Assembly (NCBI GenBank): GCA_025093555.1
Contig: JAIWNF010000016.1
Span: forward strand, 1-64,000
DNA: 64,000 bases
DNA from: Circinella umbellata
Taxonomy: Eukaryota; Mucoromycota; Mucoromycetes; Mucorales; Lichtheimiaceae
Direction: 5' to 3'
The notes under the pieces were generated by a model that worked only from the letters and a program-made list of their open reading frames with translations, searched no databases and was not told the DNA's origin. Positions 1 to 10,516 of the stretch are shown here, in pieces; position 1 is the stretch's first letter; each line of letters begins with the position of its first letter. The translations under genes were made by a program, and so were the position numbers.

Positions 1-842
1 TTCTTGTTGTTGAGACATAGTGTAGTTAAAGTAAGGTAAGTGGATAAAAAAAATTAAAATGTGTGTGTGTATGTGTGTGTGTGTGTGTGTTTATAAAAAA
101 ATATAAAATAAAATGAGAATAGAGATTTCGATAGAGAACGAGGAATGCGTTGAAAAAAATGTTATATCAATCAAATATAATAAAATAAAAGAGACGTAAA
201 TAAGTCAACGAGACCCAAAAGAACAATAATTGAACTGAAGTTTATTAAAATAAAATATTATCTCTATTTATATGAATCTTATTATCAGTGGGATATATTG
301 ATATGTGTATACGTAAGATTTATATTTGTCATGGCCGTGTGAATTATGAATATAAGATTAATGATATTAAGATTAGACTTTGAGCGGTTGACGATATGAT
401 ATATCTACGCAGCTGTAACCTTATATCATTATAGAAGACGGACTTCTATGCTCTTATAAATCATGGTCCAAATAGGGAAATACACGAATGTCAGCAAAGC
501 ATAATTAAAGATACGCTATACTTTAATAATTAGAATGACAAATAATTATCTTTATGAATAATATGTGTTGGATACAACATTGACCATGTATATAACTTAC
601 GAAGACATAACGGCGGACAATCCACCCTCGCTTGCCGTATCCATGTAACTTCTATAATATTAAGAAAGAAAAACGTGTGAGAACACACATATATATACAT
701 TATTTGACGTATTGCCCATTAGATAATGAAACATACCTCGAATACATGGATGCCATGCGAACAAGAGCTTGTTTTTTATCTGTATAATAAATGTAAATCG
801 TCAATACTTTTTTAATCTATATTCATATTTATATATATGTAA
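1..842. other. AT-rich DNA without a recognisable complete gene
   Basis: No supportable gene is seen. A GT microsatellite lies at about 61-90. The segment at about 735-790 may hold a last short exon of the minus-strand relic that follows: AG acceptor and GTATGT donor motifs flank a short stretch readable on the minus strand, but the phase does not join cleanly. The rest is low-complexity AT-rich sequence. Confidence 0.5.
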
Positions 843-1629
843 ATCCCAATACATACCTTTGAGAAGTACTAATGTGCTTCTCAAAAAGATAGTACACCAA
901 GTAGAGAGACACCCAATTTTTCTCACACAAATCAATTGGGATGTCATCTAAATGGTGCTTCAAATAGATCGAGACATCCATGGCCAACTTGTCTCTAGCT
1001 GTTTCAGTGAGCCTACGGAAAGTTTTGATTGTTTTATTGGGACGGGCATCCCAAACTGCTACAAGTCGTTTATGGAATTTATCCACAATCTTGACCATCG
1101 TGTCCATCATGGCTACTTCATTGGGGCCAGTCAGCTGCAAGACCTCGCTGATGAAGTGTTTTCTAACGAGGCTCTGCATGATCTTACTGGCATCTGGCTT
1201 GCGAATCATGCCCGCTGCAGGAATTCAGTATTCCGCCATTCGTTTGTACAGCTGGATGTCCTGAGAAACATCCAATAAGGGATCATCGTCCACGAGATGG
1301 TATTGCTATTGCTGCTGCTGCTGTTGTCCATTGGCTGGGTTTTGCACGGACAGTGCTTCTTTAATAAGAGCGATGGATAACTCAAGGTTAGTCACCTTGT
1401 CGTCAACCTTGACCATCCAGCTGCGCACGTCTTGCATAAGGACATACCAATCGGGTGGAGGAGGAAAATGGGCGTATTGCAGATACACTGATTGGTAATA
1501 TGCATGGTGTTGCTGCTGTTGTTAAGGAGGTTGTTGAGGTTGTTGTTGTTGTGTGTTTATTTCGAAATGCGAAGTAATTGAAACAGATGAAACAAAAGAA
1601 TTTTTTTTTAATTCAGGTCGCTTCATCAT
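843..1629 (-). pseudogene. Q-rich hypothetical gene relic with three in-frame stops, divergent from a transposase
   Basis: No known family was recognised. One minus-strand frame reads from two adjacent ATGs (1624-1629) through a KRPELKKN-like start, a glutamine/proline tract, a helical segment containing PPPPDWYVLMQDVRSW, a second glutamine tract, an acidic linker (VDDDPLLDVSQD) and a basic helical C-terminal part with motif KPDASKIMQSLVRKHF, ending at a GTATGT donor near 856. The frame is broken only by TAA at 1522-1524, TAG at 1306-1308 and TGA at 1225-1227. The first two replace glutamine codons inside Q tracts, and the third fits CGA to TGA, so all could be C-to-T changes. The reading frame also continues upstream of the ATGs (DYIPHNIFEY), so the true start may be on an earlier exon. 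It lies about 300 bp from the oppositely oriented transposase gene, which suggests it belongs to the same mobile element. A decayed host gene is the alternative. Confidence 0.6.
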
Positions 1630-1930
1630 ATATTCAAAAATGTTGTGCGGAATGTAGTCACAAAATCAACAATCACATAATATAAAGTAGTACAAAAAAT
1701 GTTTGGTAAGTATTACTTCTTGAAATAGCTGGTTAAATCTTATACTTTACCTTATTGTGATTATTTATCCTGATTAACGAATCGAAAGACCATAACTGTT
1801 CTATACACGCATATTGATATACCCGGTCATTGATGAGGATCTAATATAAATAGAGAGATTATTTCATTTGTCTTTTTAATTTATTAATTCTGATATATAT
1901 AACATCTACCTTACCCATTACTACCAAATC

Positions 1931-4900
1931 ATGCCCAGAACTATCCTTAGTCATTGTGATAAATGCAAATTATATTGGAAAAAACAGTGTTCCAGCAACA
2001 TTATAGTACTTGTGGTAATATATTATTCATACTTATGAAAACTCCAAAATCAATCAGTACTGAAAAAATTCTTAACATTGTCATACCTTTAATTAATATC
2101 AGATCCTGATGCTTTCCGAGCTCTCTCAAGAAATAACGTCATTGATCCCGAAATTTTGCCTGAAGCTCCTGCCACCACCACAGCCATTCCCTTTATTGTA
2201 TCTGGGTCTGCTGATTTTTCAATGGATCGCAATACTGAATAAGATCATGAATCAATGGGTTCATTCGGAGGCGACTTTGACAATTTCGACTTTGGTGTTG
2301 ATGGTAATAGTGGTCAAGAGTATGAACAAAGAACAGACCCTGATGAAGATGATGATAATGTAACTGATGACAATTACATGGATGATAATAATGCTAATAA
2401 TGATGATGATGAACCAGGACCATCCGATCTTCAAGAAGTAAGTGAGAGTATCGAAGATGAGGAGTTGATAGACGAATATGTTGACCCTTGGGATAATGAA
2501 CCTTTATTGCCTACAAATGTCCCCATTGTCGAAACCGTGTATCATTTTACTGAACTCCCAAAGCACGCGCAAAAGAGTTACAAGCTGTATGCATGGATCC
2601 AACAGTTTAACATCAGCCGCGACGCCTATGGTACTTTACTCAAAATGTGGAACAAGTGGATTATGAAAGAAGGTTTTGGTAAGTACAAATTACATTAAAT
2701 GTATCTATATAAATATGATCTACTGTATTTTATTAACGGAAATTTCAGAAAATATACCTTTATATTCACCAGCCAAGAGCGAGGCGCGCCTAGAGCGAAT
2801 GTTCGATGTCAAGGAAACCAAGTATCGCATATGTCCCAAGCATTGTAGACTTTTCCCCCTCAATTCAGTTGATCCTTGCAAGTGCAATGCTTTGCAATTT
2901 AAACAGAATGGAAATTCCATCGAAACAATGTCATACTTCCCATTGTCAAGACAACTGGCAATGTTCATCACAGATCCTTACATTCGTGAATCTATACACG
3001 AAAAAGTAAGCCATAAAGCTGACCCTGGCATATTAACTGATATATTTGATGGATCCATATATCAGTCATTCAAACCAACTCTCTTTCGCAACCAATCATC
3101 TACCAATCTTGACCTCGCTGTATCTTTATTTGTGGATGGGTTCACTCCATTCAAAGGGGGAAACTCCAGGCTGACAATTGTTCACTTGGTTTTGCTGTCG
3201 CTCCCTCCACTTGAAAGGCAAGTATCTACTATTATTTTTTATTATTCAACTATATACTATTATTTTTATACTCCTTCACAATTACTTACACAATATTGTA
3301 TTGTCATCAAATAGATACAAGGCACAAAACATGATGCAAGTTGCTATAATACCTGCCAATCATACTGGGAACATTTACAGTTTTTTTCGCCCATTGATGA
3401 ATGAGTTGCGTGTTTTTGAGGATGCTGGGATGATAGTTGATTGTGCAGACGGGCCAATCAATGTCAAAGTACATTGCTTACTTGCGTCAGGCGATATCAT
3501 CAGCGTTCAAGAGTTGATCTATCACTCAGGTTGTATGTCGTTGTATGGTTGCCGTCAATGCCGAATAACTACAGTTCGAGAAGTTAGTCCAGCAGGTCGA
3601 GGATATGGCAGATACTATACTGGAACAATCGAAATGTCTACTCCAAGAACGAATGATGAATTTAAAGGAGATAACAATGTAAGTTTAGCACAATACAAAC
3701 GCATGATGATAAATAATACATAGGATTGTCTATTTATTTTTCGATAACTTACTTTATTAATCCGGTTATGGATAATTATAATTGGTCATGTTTTTGAACA
3801 AAAAATAGGAATATGGTATTAGCAAGGCCACAGATTTTGCCCAACTGAAATTGTTCCATGGTTATTCCTTCTTTGGATTGGACGAACTACATCTCATAGG
3901 CGCGAATGTTATGAAGAGAATATGGCAAATGGTATCTGATGACTTTGCTACTGATGTGAACATGACCATCCTACTACCAAAGCAAGCATGTTCAGCTATC
4001 GGGAGTGCTATAACTGCATCAGCTGCAACAGTACCATCTGCTCTATTTGAAGGAAGTTTTAGAGGTAATTAATGAACATAGTTTATGAGAAAAACTTATT
4101 TATCTATATAAATATTAACTTACGTACCTCTCATATATTTAGATGTGTACAAGAAAGCTGGTCTAATGCGATCTGTTGATTGGATCGTTTTCTTGCAAGC
4201 AGTGGTCCCCACGTTGGTCTTCGAACATCTTATAGAAGAATACACGTCTTCGGCGGACCAAGTGAACGCGGTCATGTCTCTGATAATTGGGTGTACTCTG
4301 GCTCTTTAGTGGAATATGGATCAGGAAGATCTTGCCAATATCAACACATAAGTTCATAATAATCAAATTATTCAAGCCTAACTATAACTAACAATGAACC
4401 ATATCTATAGAAATCTTAACACTTGGCATATCCATATGAAGAACAGAGTCAGCACCAACATGTACAATGTCAACTTCCATTATCTTCGCCACATCCACGA
4501 AACGTGCTTGAAACTAGGCCCATTGCGAAGCTATAGCACACGTTCTGCTGAACGTGCGATTGGTACGTTAACACATCATTAACAAACATATATTTTATTT
4601 TAACATATAAACATATACTTACCAATGCTCCAATGTTTGTATAGGGTTCTTTATAAGACATATCAAGCAACGTGCTTTTCCTGGCTCCAATGCCGCCAAC
4701 ATCATGAAACGTCACATAATCACACATGTGTATCGCCGCATGTACGTTAAAGAAGATATAGTAGAGGAAGTAGAGGAAGCAGAAGAAGACAAAGACATAA
4801 CTGACGGTGACCAATATACCATTCCGAATGGTAACCAAGAAATTGAACTGTGGGATTGGCACCATACCAAGCTGGAGATGTATTCCAGTAGGTACAGCCT

Positions 4901-5501
4901 GTTCCGCTATCTTCAAAAGTATTGGCACAACCAATTTCGCGATAGTCGAGTGCTCACTAGTACATTGGATACCCGGATTCGAGTTGGAAAACGTCTCTTC
5001 AAAACAGACACTGTCTTTAGGTGTGAAGAATATCCTGGAACGGTGCACAAGTTAGATACCCTGGTAAAGCTAAGGCTTCCAATTAGAGGACATAGTGGCA
5101 GTACGGCCTTCTATTTTGGTGAGTTAATGCTATTCTTCATTCATCAATACCAAGGTACATTTTCATCTGCAATATAAAAACTATACAATCTATTATAATA
5201 ATAATATACTTATTTTTTTTTTTTCATAGGCGATGAACGGCAGCTATGCCTAGTAAAGCTGTATGGTAATCTCAAAATGACAGAGTATGGGTTGGGTGTG
5301 CGCCTAAGATATGGAACACCTTATGGTTATAGAACAGGTGCAAACACCAGTGAAAGTGACAAGTACATTGTGACTGGTTGTGAAAATATTTTGGGATATG
5401 CGGGTCTGTTACAATCTTCACTTCACCCCATTCGCTACTATGTTGTCTATCCTGACATGATACCTGGCGACATAACTCTTGGAAACATTCGTGATATTTA
5501 A
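1931..5501 (+). pseudogene. CACTA/EnSpm-type (Tnp2-DUF4218) transposase, decayed multi-exon copy
   Basis: This encoded a DNA transposase of the Tnp2 type, in fungi possibly Plavaka-like (family call by motif memory). Likely exons are about 1931-2014, 2103-2678, 2749-3217, 3315-3678, 3809-4064, 4143 to about 4350, about 4407-4560, about 4648-5118 and 5230-5501. Visible in order are an N-terminal HCDKC cysteine motif, a long acidic stretch, a zinc-ribbon-like CPKHC...CKC, a candidate catalytic Asp in LFVDGFTPF, ASGD, a YGCRQC knuckle, FFGLDELHLIG, and the DUF4218-like HYLRHIHETCLKLGPLRS...ERAIG. In-frame stops occur at 2240-2242 and 4307-4309. The phase from exon 1 to exon 2 does not fit, and the donor after the sixth exon is lost. 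The intron after 3217 starts with GC. Homologous to the copies at 50.3-51.6 and 52.2-55.2 kb, which confirms the exon order. Confidence 0.75.
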
Positions 5502-5708
5502 TTTTGAAATTTTTTATCTTTTATTTTTTTACCATATTCATTCTTTTCAAAAGCTGCTCTTCTTTTCTTTAATATTTTCTTTCTCTCCTTTTATTTTGTT
5601 TTTCAACTTTTTTTTTCAACTTCAACTTCCATTTTTATCATTATATATACTCAATAGTTAAATCAACATTACACAGATTTCCAAATAAAAAATATTTTCT
5701 TCATAATT

Positions 5709-5815
5709 TGTAGTAGTAGAATATTCCCTAAATAGTAACCCCTATTATTAGTACTATATAAATCATATCTCAGTAATATAATAAAGCTCAGTTGGTCTTT
5801 CTCGTAACTATCACA
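5709..5815 (+). repeat. Probable 5' LTR of a Ty3/Gypsy element
   Basis: A segment starting TGTAGTAGTAG and ending ATCACA lies directly before a primer-binding-like sequence and the gag start. It contains TATATAAA at 5755-5762. No 3' LTR partner is present because the element is truncated, so the left boundary is inferred. Confidence 0.45.
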
Positions 5816-5828
5816 TTGGTGGAGAAGC
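5816..5828 (+). other. Putative tRNA primer-binding site of the Gypsy element
   Basis: TTGGTGGAGAAGC follows immediately after the putative LTR end (CA). The position and the TGGTnnnnGAAGC-like form are typical for reverse-transcription priming sites. The tRNA used is not identified. Confidence 0.4.
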
Positions 5829-5843
5829 TAAAACCGTAACAAA

Positions 5844-7655
5844 ATGAACCCATCTCAACCTCCAAATGAATCCATATTTACTAACCCTTGGGGTAGGGAA
5901 GAAGAGCAGTATAGCACTGAACGGCTTCTTCTAAACGAAGGCCCGACATTCAATCAGCTCCAACAACAACAAAGGGAACAGATGGCTCAACAACAATATG
6001 AACAGTTGTTTCAACAACAATACCAGCAACACCAATTTGTTGAACATCAGTATCAACAACATCATATAGATCTCCAAATGGCGCTCGCTCAACAAGAAGA
6101 GCATTTCAAGCAAGGCTGGAAAGACAACAAAAAGATTTTGAACAACTAATAATGGCACAACAACAAAAATGGAATGAAGAAAGACAACTCATGGAACATC
6201 AACGCGAAGAAGGCATATCCCAGGTTCATCAGAGTATCCATTCCGTTATCGAACATGTAAACTCTCAAGAACGTGGACTTGAAGCGCAACAACATGACCT
6301 TCAAAACATCCTAGTCAGCATGGAAAATCGTGAAGATGCTCGCCATAAATCTCTCCAAGAACTTATCAATAGCGTCCAACAAAATCAAGCAAAGGAATAT
6401 GACTCACTAGATAATTCAGGAGTAATACGACAACTCATTTCTGAAATTAAGGAGATGAAAAATAGCGAACCAATAAAAGAACATACCAGTTCACCTACCC
6501 CTGAAAGATCGACAAACGCACAAAAAGGCAAACAAAAACGATGGTGGTTTAATCGTCCTTCATTAGAACATGATGAGGATATGGAAGAGGAAACAATCAA
6601 TCCTGCAGTAGCACCAATATTTCAACAAGGAACCGAAGTCATGGTTAGACAAAATAATCAAACAAGTCCAAAACGAAGACTATTAGTTGCCCCATTTAAG
6701 GGAACAGAAAATCAAGACCCCCACTCATGGTTGTCTGCATTCGAAAAAGTAAAACGCTATTATGGCTGGGATGACGAAGAAGCAGCAAATGAATTAATAG
6801 TCTCGTTACAAGATTCAGCAATTTTTTGGTGGGACGCATTAGATGAAACAACTAAAACTAGCTACAACACAGCAAAAGCAGCCTTCATAGCTTATTTCGG
6901 TGGTGGACAAGAATCAGCAGCAACAGCATTAACCGAATTAGCAGATATGCATCAAGGCACTGAGAGCATGATCTCATTTGGGGCAAGAATGAAAGTGACT
7001 CTGGCCAAAATAGACCCCAAAATGAAAGAAGAACTCAAACTCTTCTTTTTTGCTTCACATGTTCGACCGCAAGTTGCAAAAGAAGTCTCTCGATGGAATC
7101 CAGTCACATTGAATGATGCGATAGGTTATGCTATTAAATTAGAAATTCATGACCGCAATACAGCAAGTCATCATATGTTATTACATAAAAAGACACCAGG
7201 CTTGGTACCAAACGTACCTCATTTCCCAACCACATCGGGAGAAATGTCAGGATCACGCCCATGGAAGATATACAAGCGTCAAATTTCCAACGACGTAGAA
7301 CACATGGACAGCCATTCTTCGGTGGAAATAACAATAACCGTCATGATAAACAAAAATATAAAAATACAAATAAGGCAGGTTGTCACCATTGTGGAAAGAA
7401 AAACCATTATATAAGAGACTGCTGGTTTGCTCCACAAAACCAAACGGCAGAAAAGCAACAGCAACGTCGACATCAACAACAATCACAAGCACAATCAAGG
7501 CACGCCAGCAACGTCATCAGTCACAACGAAATAATGTACAACAGAAAAAAGCTGATGAGGAAAATAATGACAGTTATCAACCAAATATTTTCGACCACTT
7601 AATGCTTCAGCAAAATGTACAAACATTAGTAGACATACCGGAAGTTAAACAGTAA
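5844..7655 (+). pseudogene. Ty3/Gypsy Gag, frameshifted
   Basis: The structural protein of a retrotransposon, which would form the particle and bind RNA. The N-terminal third is strongly Q-rich coiled-coil sequence (QQQYEQLFQQQYQQHQ). A capsid-like helical domain follows around 6690-7170, with motif DPHSWLSAFEKVKRYYGW and an aromatic FWWDAL, typical of fungal Gypsy gags. A CCHC zinc knuckle CHHCGKKNHYIRDC (about 7381-7422) is in another frame. Reading must shift frame near 6110, near 7260 and near 7500, so this copy cannot make an intact Gag. It starts at the first ATG after the primer-binding site (5844). Confidence 0.85.
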
Positions 7656-7719
7656 TCAGTAGCAACAAGCAGCGAAACAACTCCCCAACACGATTCGCAG
7701 TAGAGGCTATCATTGGAAA

Positions 7720-8748
7720 ATGAAAACAAAGGTGTTAATTGATTCAGGTGCGGAAATCACATCAATAGATGAAGCAACAGTATCAAAAGCAAAATTAAAC
7801 CTCCAACCAGCCCAACCCATGTTATTACAGTATGGCAATTCATCAGAAGAACTATCACAATATGAAACATCAACTACCTTACAAATAAATCAACAAACCT
7901 GGCCAGCAACATTTCGGGTCGTAAAGCAACAAAATACACCAATTATAATCGGCATGGATTGGATGATCGGTAAGTCACTTTTATTAGATGTAGATAATAA
8001 ACAACTCTTATCTAAAGCACAAGTTACAGCAAAAATAAATAGCACCATCAAACAGATCCACTCCTAGAGGAAATTCCAGAAGATGTTCGACAACTTCTTT
8101 TGTCAATGCCTCGCCTATATGACAAAACACCACAACAAACAATTACCAATGCACCAATTACACATAAAATTGACACGGGTGATGCTCGTCCAATTCAATG
8201 TCGGATGCCGCGAAGATCACCTGCAGAAAAAGAAGCATTGGACAAAGAAGTAGCAGAGATGCCTAACAGAGGCGTAATTCAAGCAAGTACCAGCCCATGG
8301 CGATCAAATCCCATATTGGTGCCAAAACCGGATGGATCTTTACGTTTTTGTATGAATTACAAGCAACTAAATGGCATAACCATCAAAGATAAGCACCCAT
8401 TACCTCGGATAGATACACTATTAGACGAATGCCAAGGAGCCAAATGGTTTACTCACATCGATCTTAAATCAGCTTATTGGCAATTACCTCTTGATAAAAA
8501 TGATGCAGAAAAAACAGCATTTTCCATGGATAAAGGACATTTCCATTTTAATGTTTTACCCTATGAAGTATGCAATGGACCAGCTAATTTCAGTCGATTT
8601 ATGGAACAAATTCTGGGACATATAGCAAATATAAAATTATACATTGACGACGTCCTTGTTACTACAGCCGACCGAAAAACACATATACAAACTCTTACAG
8701 AAGTTTTGACCACATTACATCATTGGCGCATCCACTTATTTCACCCCG
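7720..8748 (+). pseudogene. Ty3/Gypsy Pol: protease and truncated reverse transcriptase
   Basis: An aspartic protease domain begins with VLIDSGAEITSID (active-site DSG). It is followed in another frame by a reverse transcriptase with FCMNYKQLN, FTHIDLKSAYWQL (first catalytic Asp), LPYEVCNGPANFSRFM and LYIDDVLV (the Asp pair). Similarity stops after the thumb-proximal segment ending HHWRIHL, exactly where the foldback MULE begins. RNase H, integrase and the 3' LTR are absent from the rest of the window. A stop separates the protease from the RT frame (about 8065). The protein family is certain, and the copy is dead. Confidence 0.88.
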
Positions 8749-10516
8749 GTTGAGTTTGAAATAATTTCAGAGTAGGTGGCTTTTTGAAAAAAATGGGGAG
8801 TAAAATTTTATATGAATGGAGTTCTTATATAAAAAAAAGAAAAATACCCCTTTTTTCATTTTTTTTTATAATCACCAGACATGAATCTAATGAATCAACA
8901 GACGACATCAACAAAGCCATTAATAATATTACCGAAAAATAAAAAGAGAACTTAGTTCTATACAGCAGATGCTAATGAAAAAAGAAAAAGGCATGGTTAA
9001 TTAGTAGATTGGCAAAAATAATAAAAAAAAGTATTTTTTTTATTATAAAAGCAATAATATATAACAAAGACGAACTCATCTCAAGACATCTGTTCAACCA
9101 TCTTGTTCATTTACTATTCTAAACACGTATAAAAAAGGATAGAAAGGTTGGTATAAAAGTTTCGGTGGACTTTAGAAGAAGATGGGGCCTTTTATATAGT
9201 TTTTTTTTATTATTATAGTTTTCAACTTATAAAAAATAAACACGCGTTTTTTACTATTACTTTTTTGCTTTGTTATATACTAGTTGGTAGGAGACATGGG
9301 TAGTTTCATGATACACATACTTTATTAATTTGATAAATGGATCTTCAGTATATATAAAATATAACGGGTGATAAATAATAAAAAAGAAATCTAGTGTATG
9401 TGTGATATTTATTATGGGCAATTATTATTAATATAATAACTGGTGTTATTTTTTTTATTCTTATGTATATGCATTATTACCCTGTATATCATTATCACGA
9501 ACATGGATACTATTTCATTATATTGACCATCAACACTATCAATTATATTTTACTATTATGATTCAACATAACGATTAACACAACCAGTTATTTTTTTTGT
9601 CATCCAACAAAACGAATAATACAACCAGTTGTTTTTTTTATTATCATCCAATGTAATAATGAACACAAGCACTTATTTTTTTTATTATCATCCAACATAA
9701 TGATCAGCACCGTTAATTGTTTTTTATTATCATCCAACATAACAATTAACACGATCATATTTTTTTTATTATCATCCAACATAACGATTAACACGATCAA
9801 TTTTTTTTTATTATTCAACATAATGATCAGCACGATCAGTTTTTTTTATTATCATTCAACATAACGATTAATATATACCATCAGTTATTTTTTATTATTA
9901 TTGTAGTATTCAATAGACGATTGAAGTGATGTAGTAGTGGATCAAATATTTTGTTAAGAGTACTTATATAGAAAAGTAAAAAAGTAATAGTAAAAAATGC
10001 GTGTTTATTTTTTATAAGTTGAAAACTATAATAATAAAAAAAAACTATATAAAAGGCCCCATCTTCTTCTAAAGTCCACCGAAACTTTTATACCAACCTT
10101 TCTATCCTTTTTTATACGTGTTTAGAATAGTAAATGAACAAGATGGTTGAACAGATGTCTTGAGATGAGTTCGTCTTTGTTATATATTATTGCTTTTATA
10201 ATAAAAAAAATACTTTTTTTTATTATTTTTGCCAATCTACTAATTAACCATGCCTTTTTCTTTTTTCATTAGCATCTGCTGTATAGAACTAAGTTCTCTT
10301 TTTATTTTTCGGTAATATTATTAATGGCTTTGTTGATGTCGTCTGTTGATTCATTAGATTCATGTCTGGTGATTATAAAAAAAAATGAAAAAAGGGGTAT
10401 TTTTCTTTTTTTTATATAAGAACTCCATTCATATAAAATTTTACTCCCCATTTTTTTCAAAAAGCCACCTACTCTGAAATTATTTCAAACTCAACCGGGG
10501 TGAAATAAGTGGATGC
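8728..10516. mobile_element. Non-autonomous MULE-like foldback element with ~550-bp terminal inverted repeats
   Basis: The left end (8728, GCATCCACTTATTTCACCCC) and right end (10516) are reverse complements. The near-perfect match runs inward about 550 bp on each side (to about 9280 and from about 9966). No transposase is encoded. A second family member at 47704-48437 shares the ends and most of the internal sequence in the opposite orientation, and that copy has a 9-bp target duplication, which supports a Mutator-like assignment. Around this copy no 9-bp duplication is seen (left flank atcattggc, right flank cacatatac), and the flanking Gypsy gene does not resume on the right, so the locus has been rearranged or deleted on one side. 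Confidence 0.8.
9540..9900. repeat. Minisatellite inside the MULE-like element
   Basis: About seven to eight degenerate tandem units of roughly 40-50 bp, each with TTTTTTATTATCATCCAACA followed by TAACGATTAACACGATCA-like sequence. The array sits in the loop region between the inverted repeats and is missing from the related copy at 47.7 kb. The open minus-strand frame across it (9600-9833) is only a by-product of the repeats. Confidence 0.8.

Noticed and set aside
61..90. GT repeat considered as a telomere-like tract
   Set aside because: It is a simple dinucleotide microsatellite, not a TTAGGG-type telomeric array.
9590..9900. CRISPR-like spaced repeats
   Set aside because: Units are contiguous, degenerate and lie inside a eukaryotic transposon; no spacer pattern or cas gene exists.
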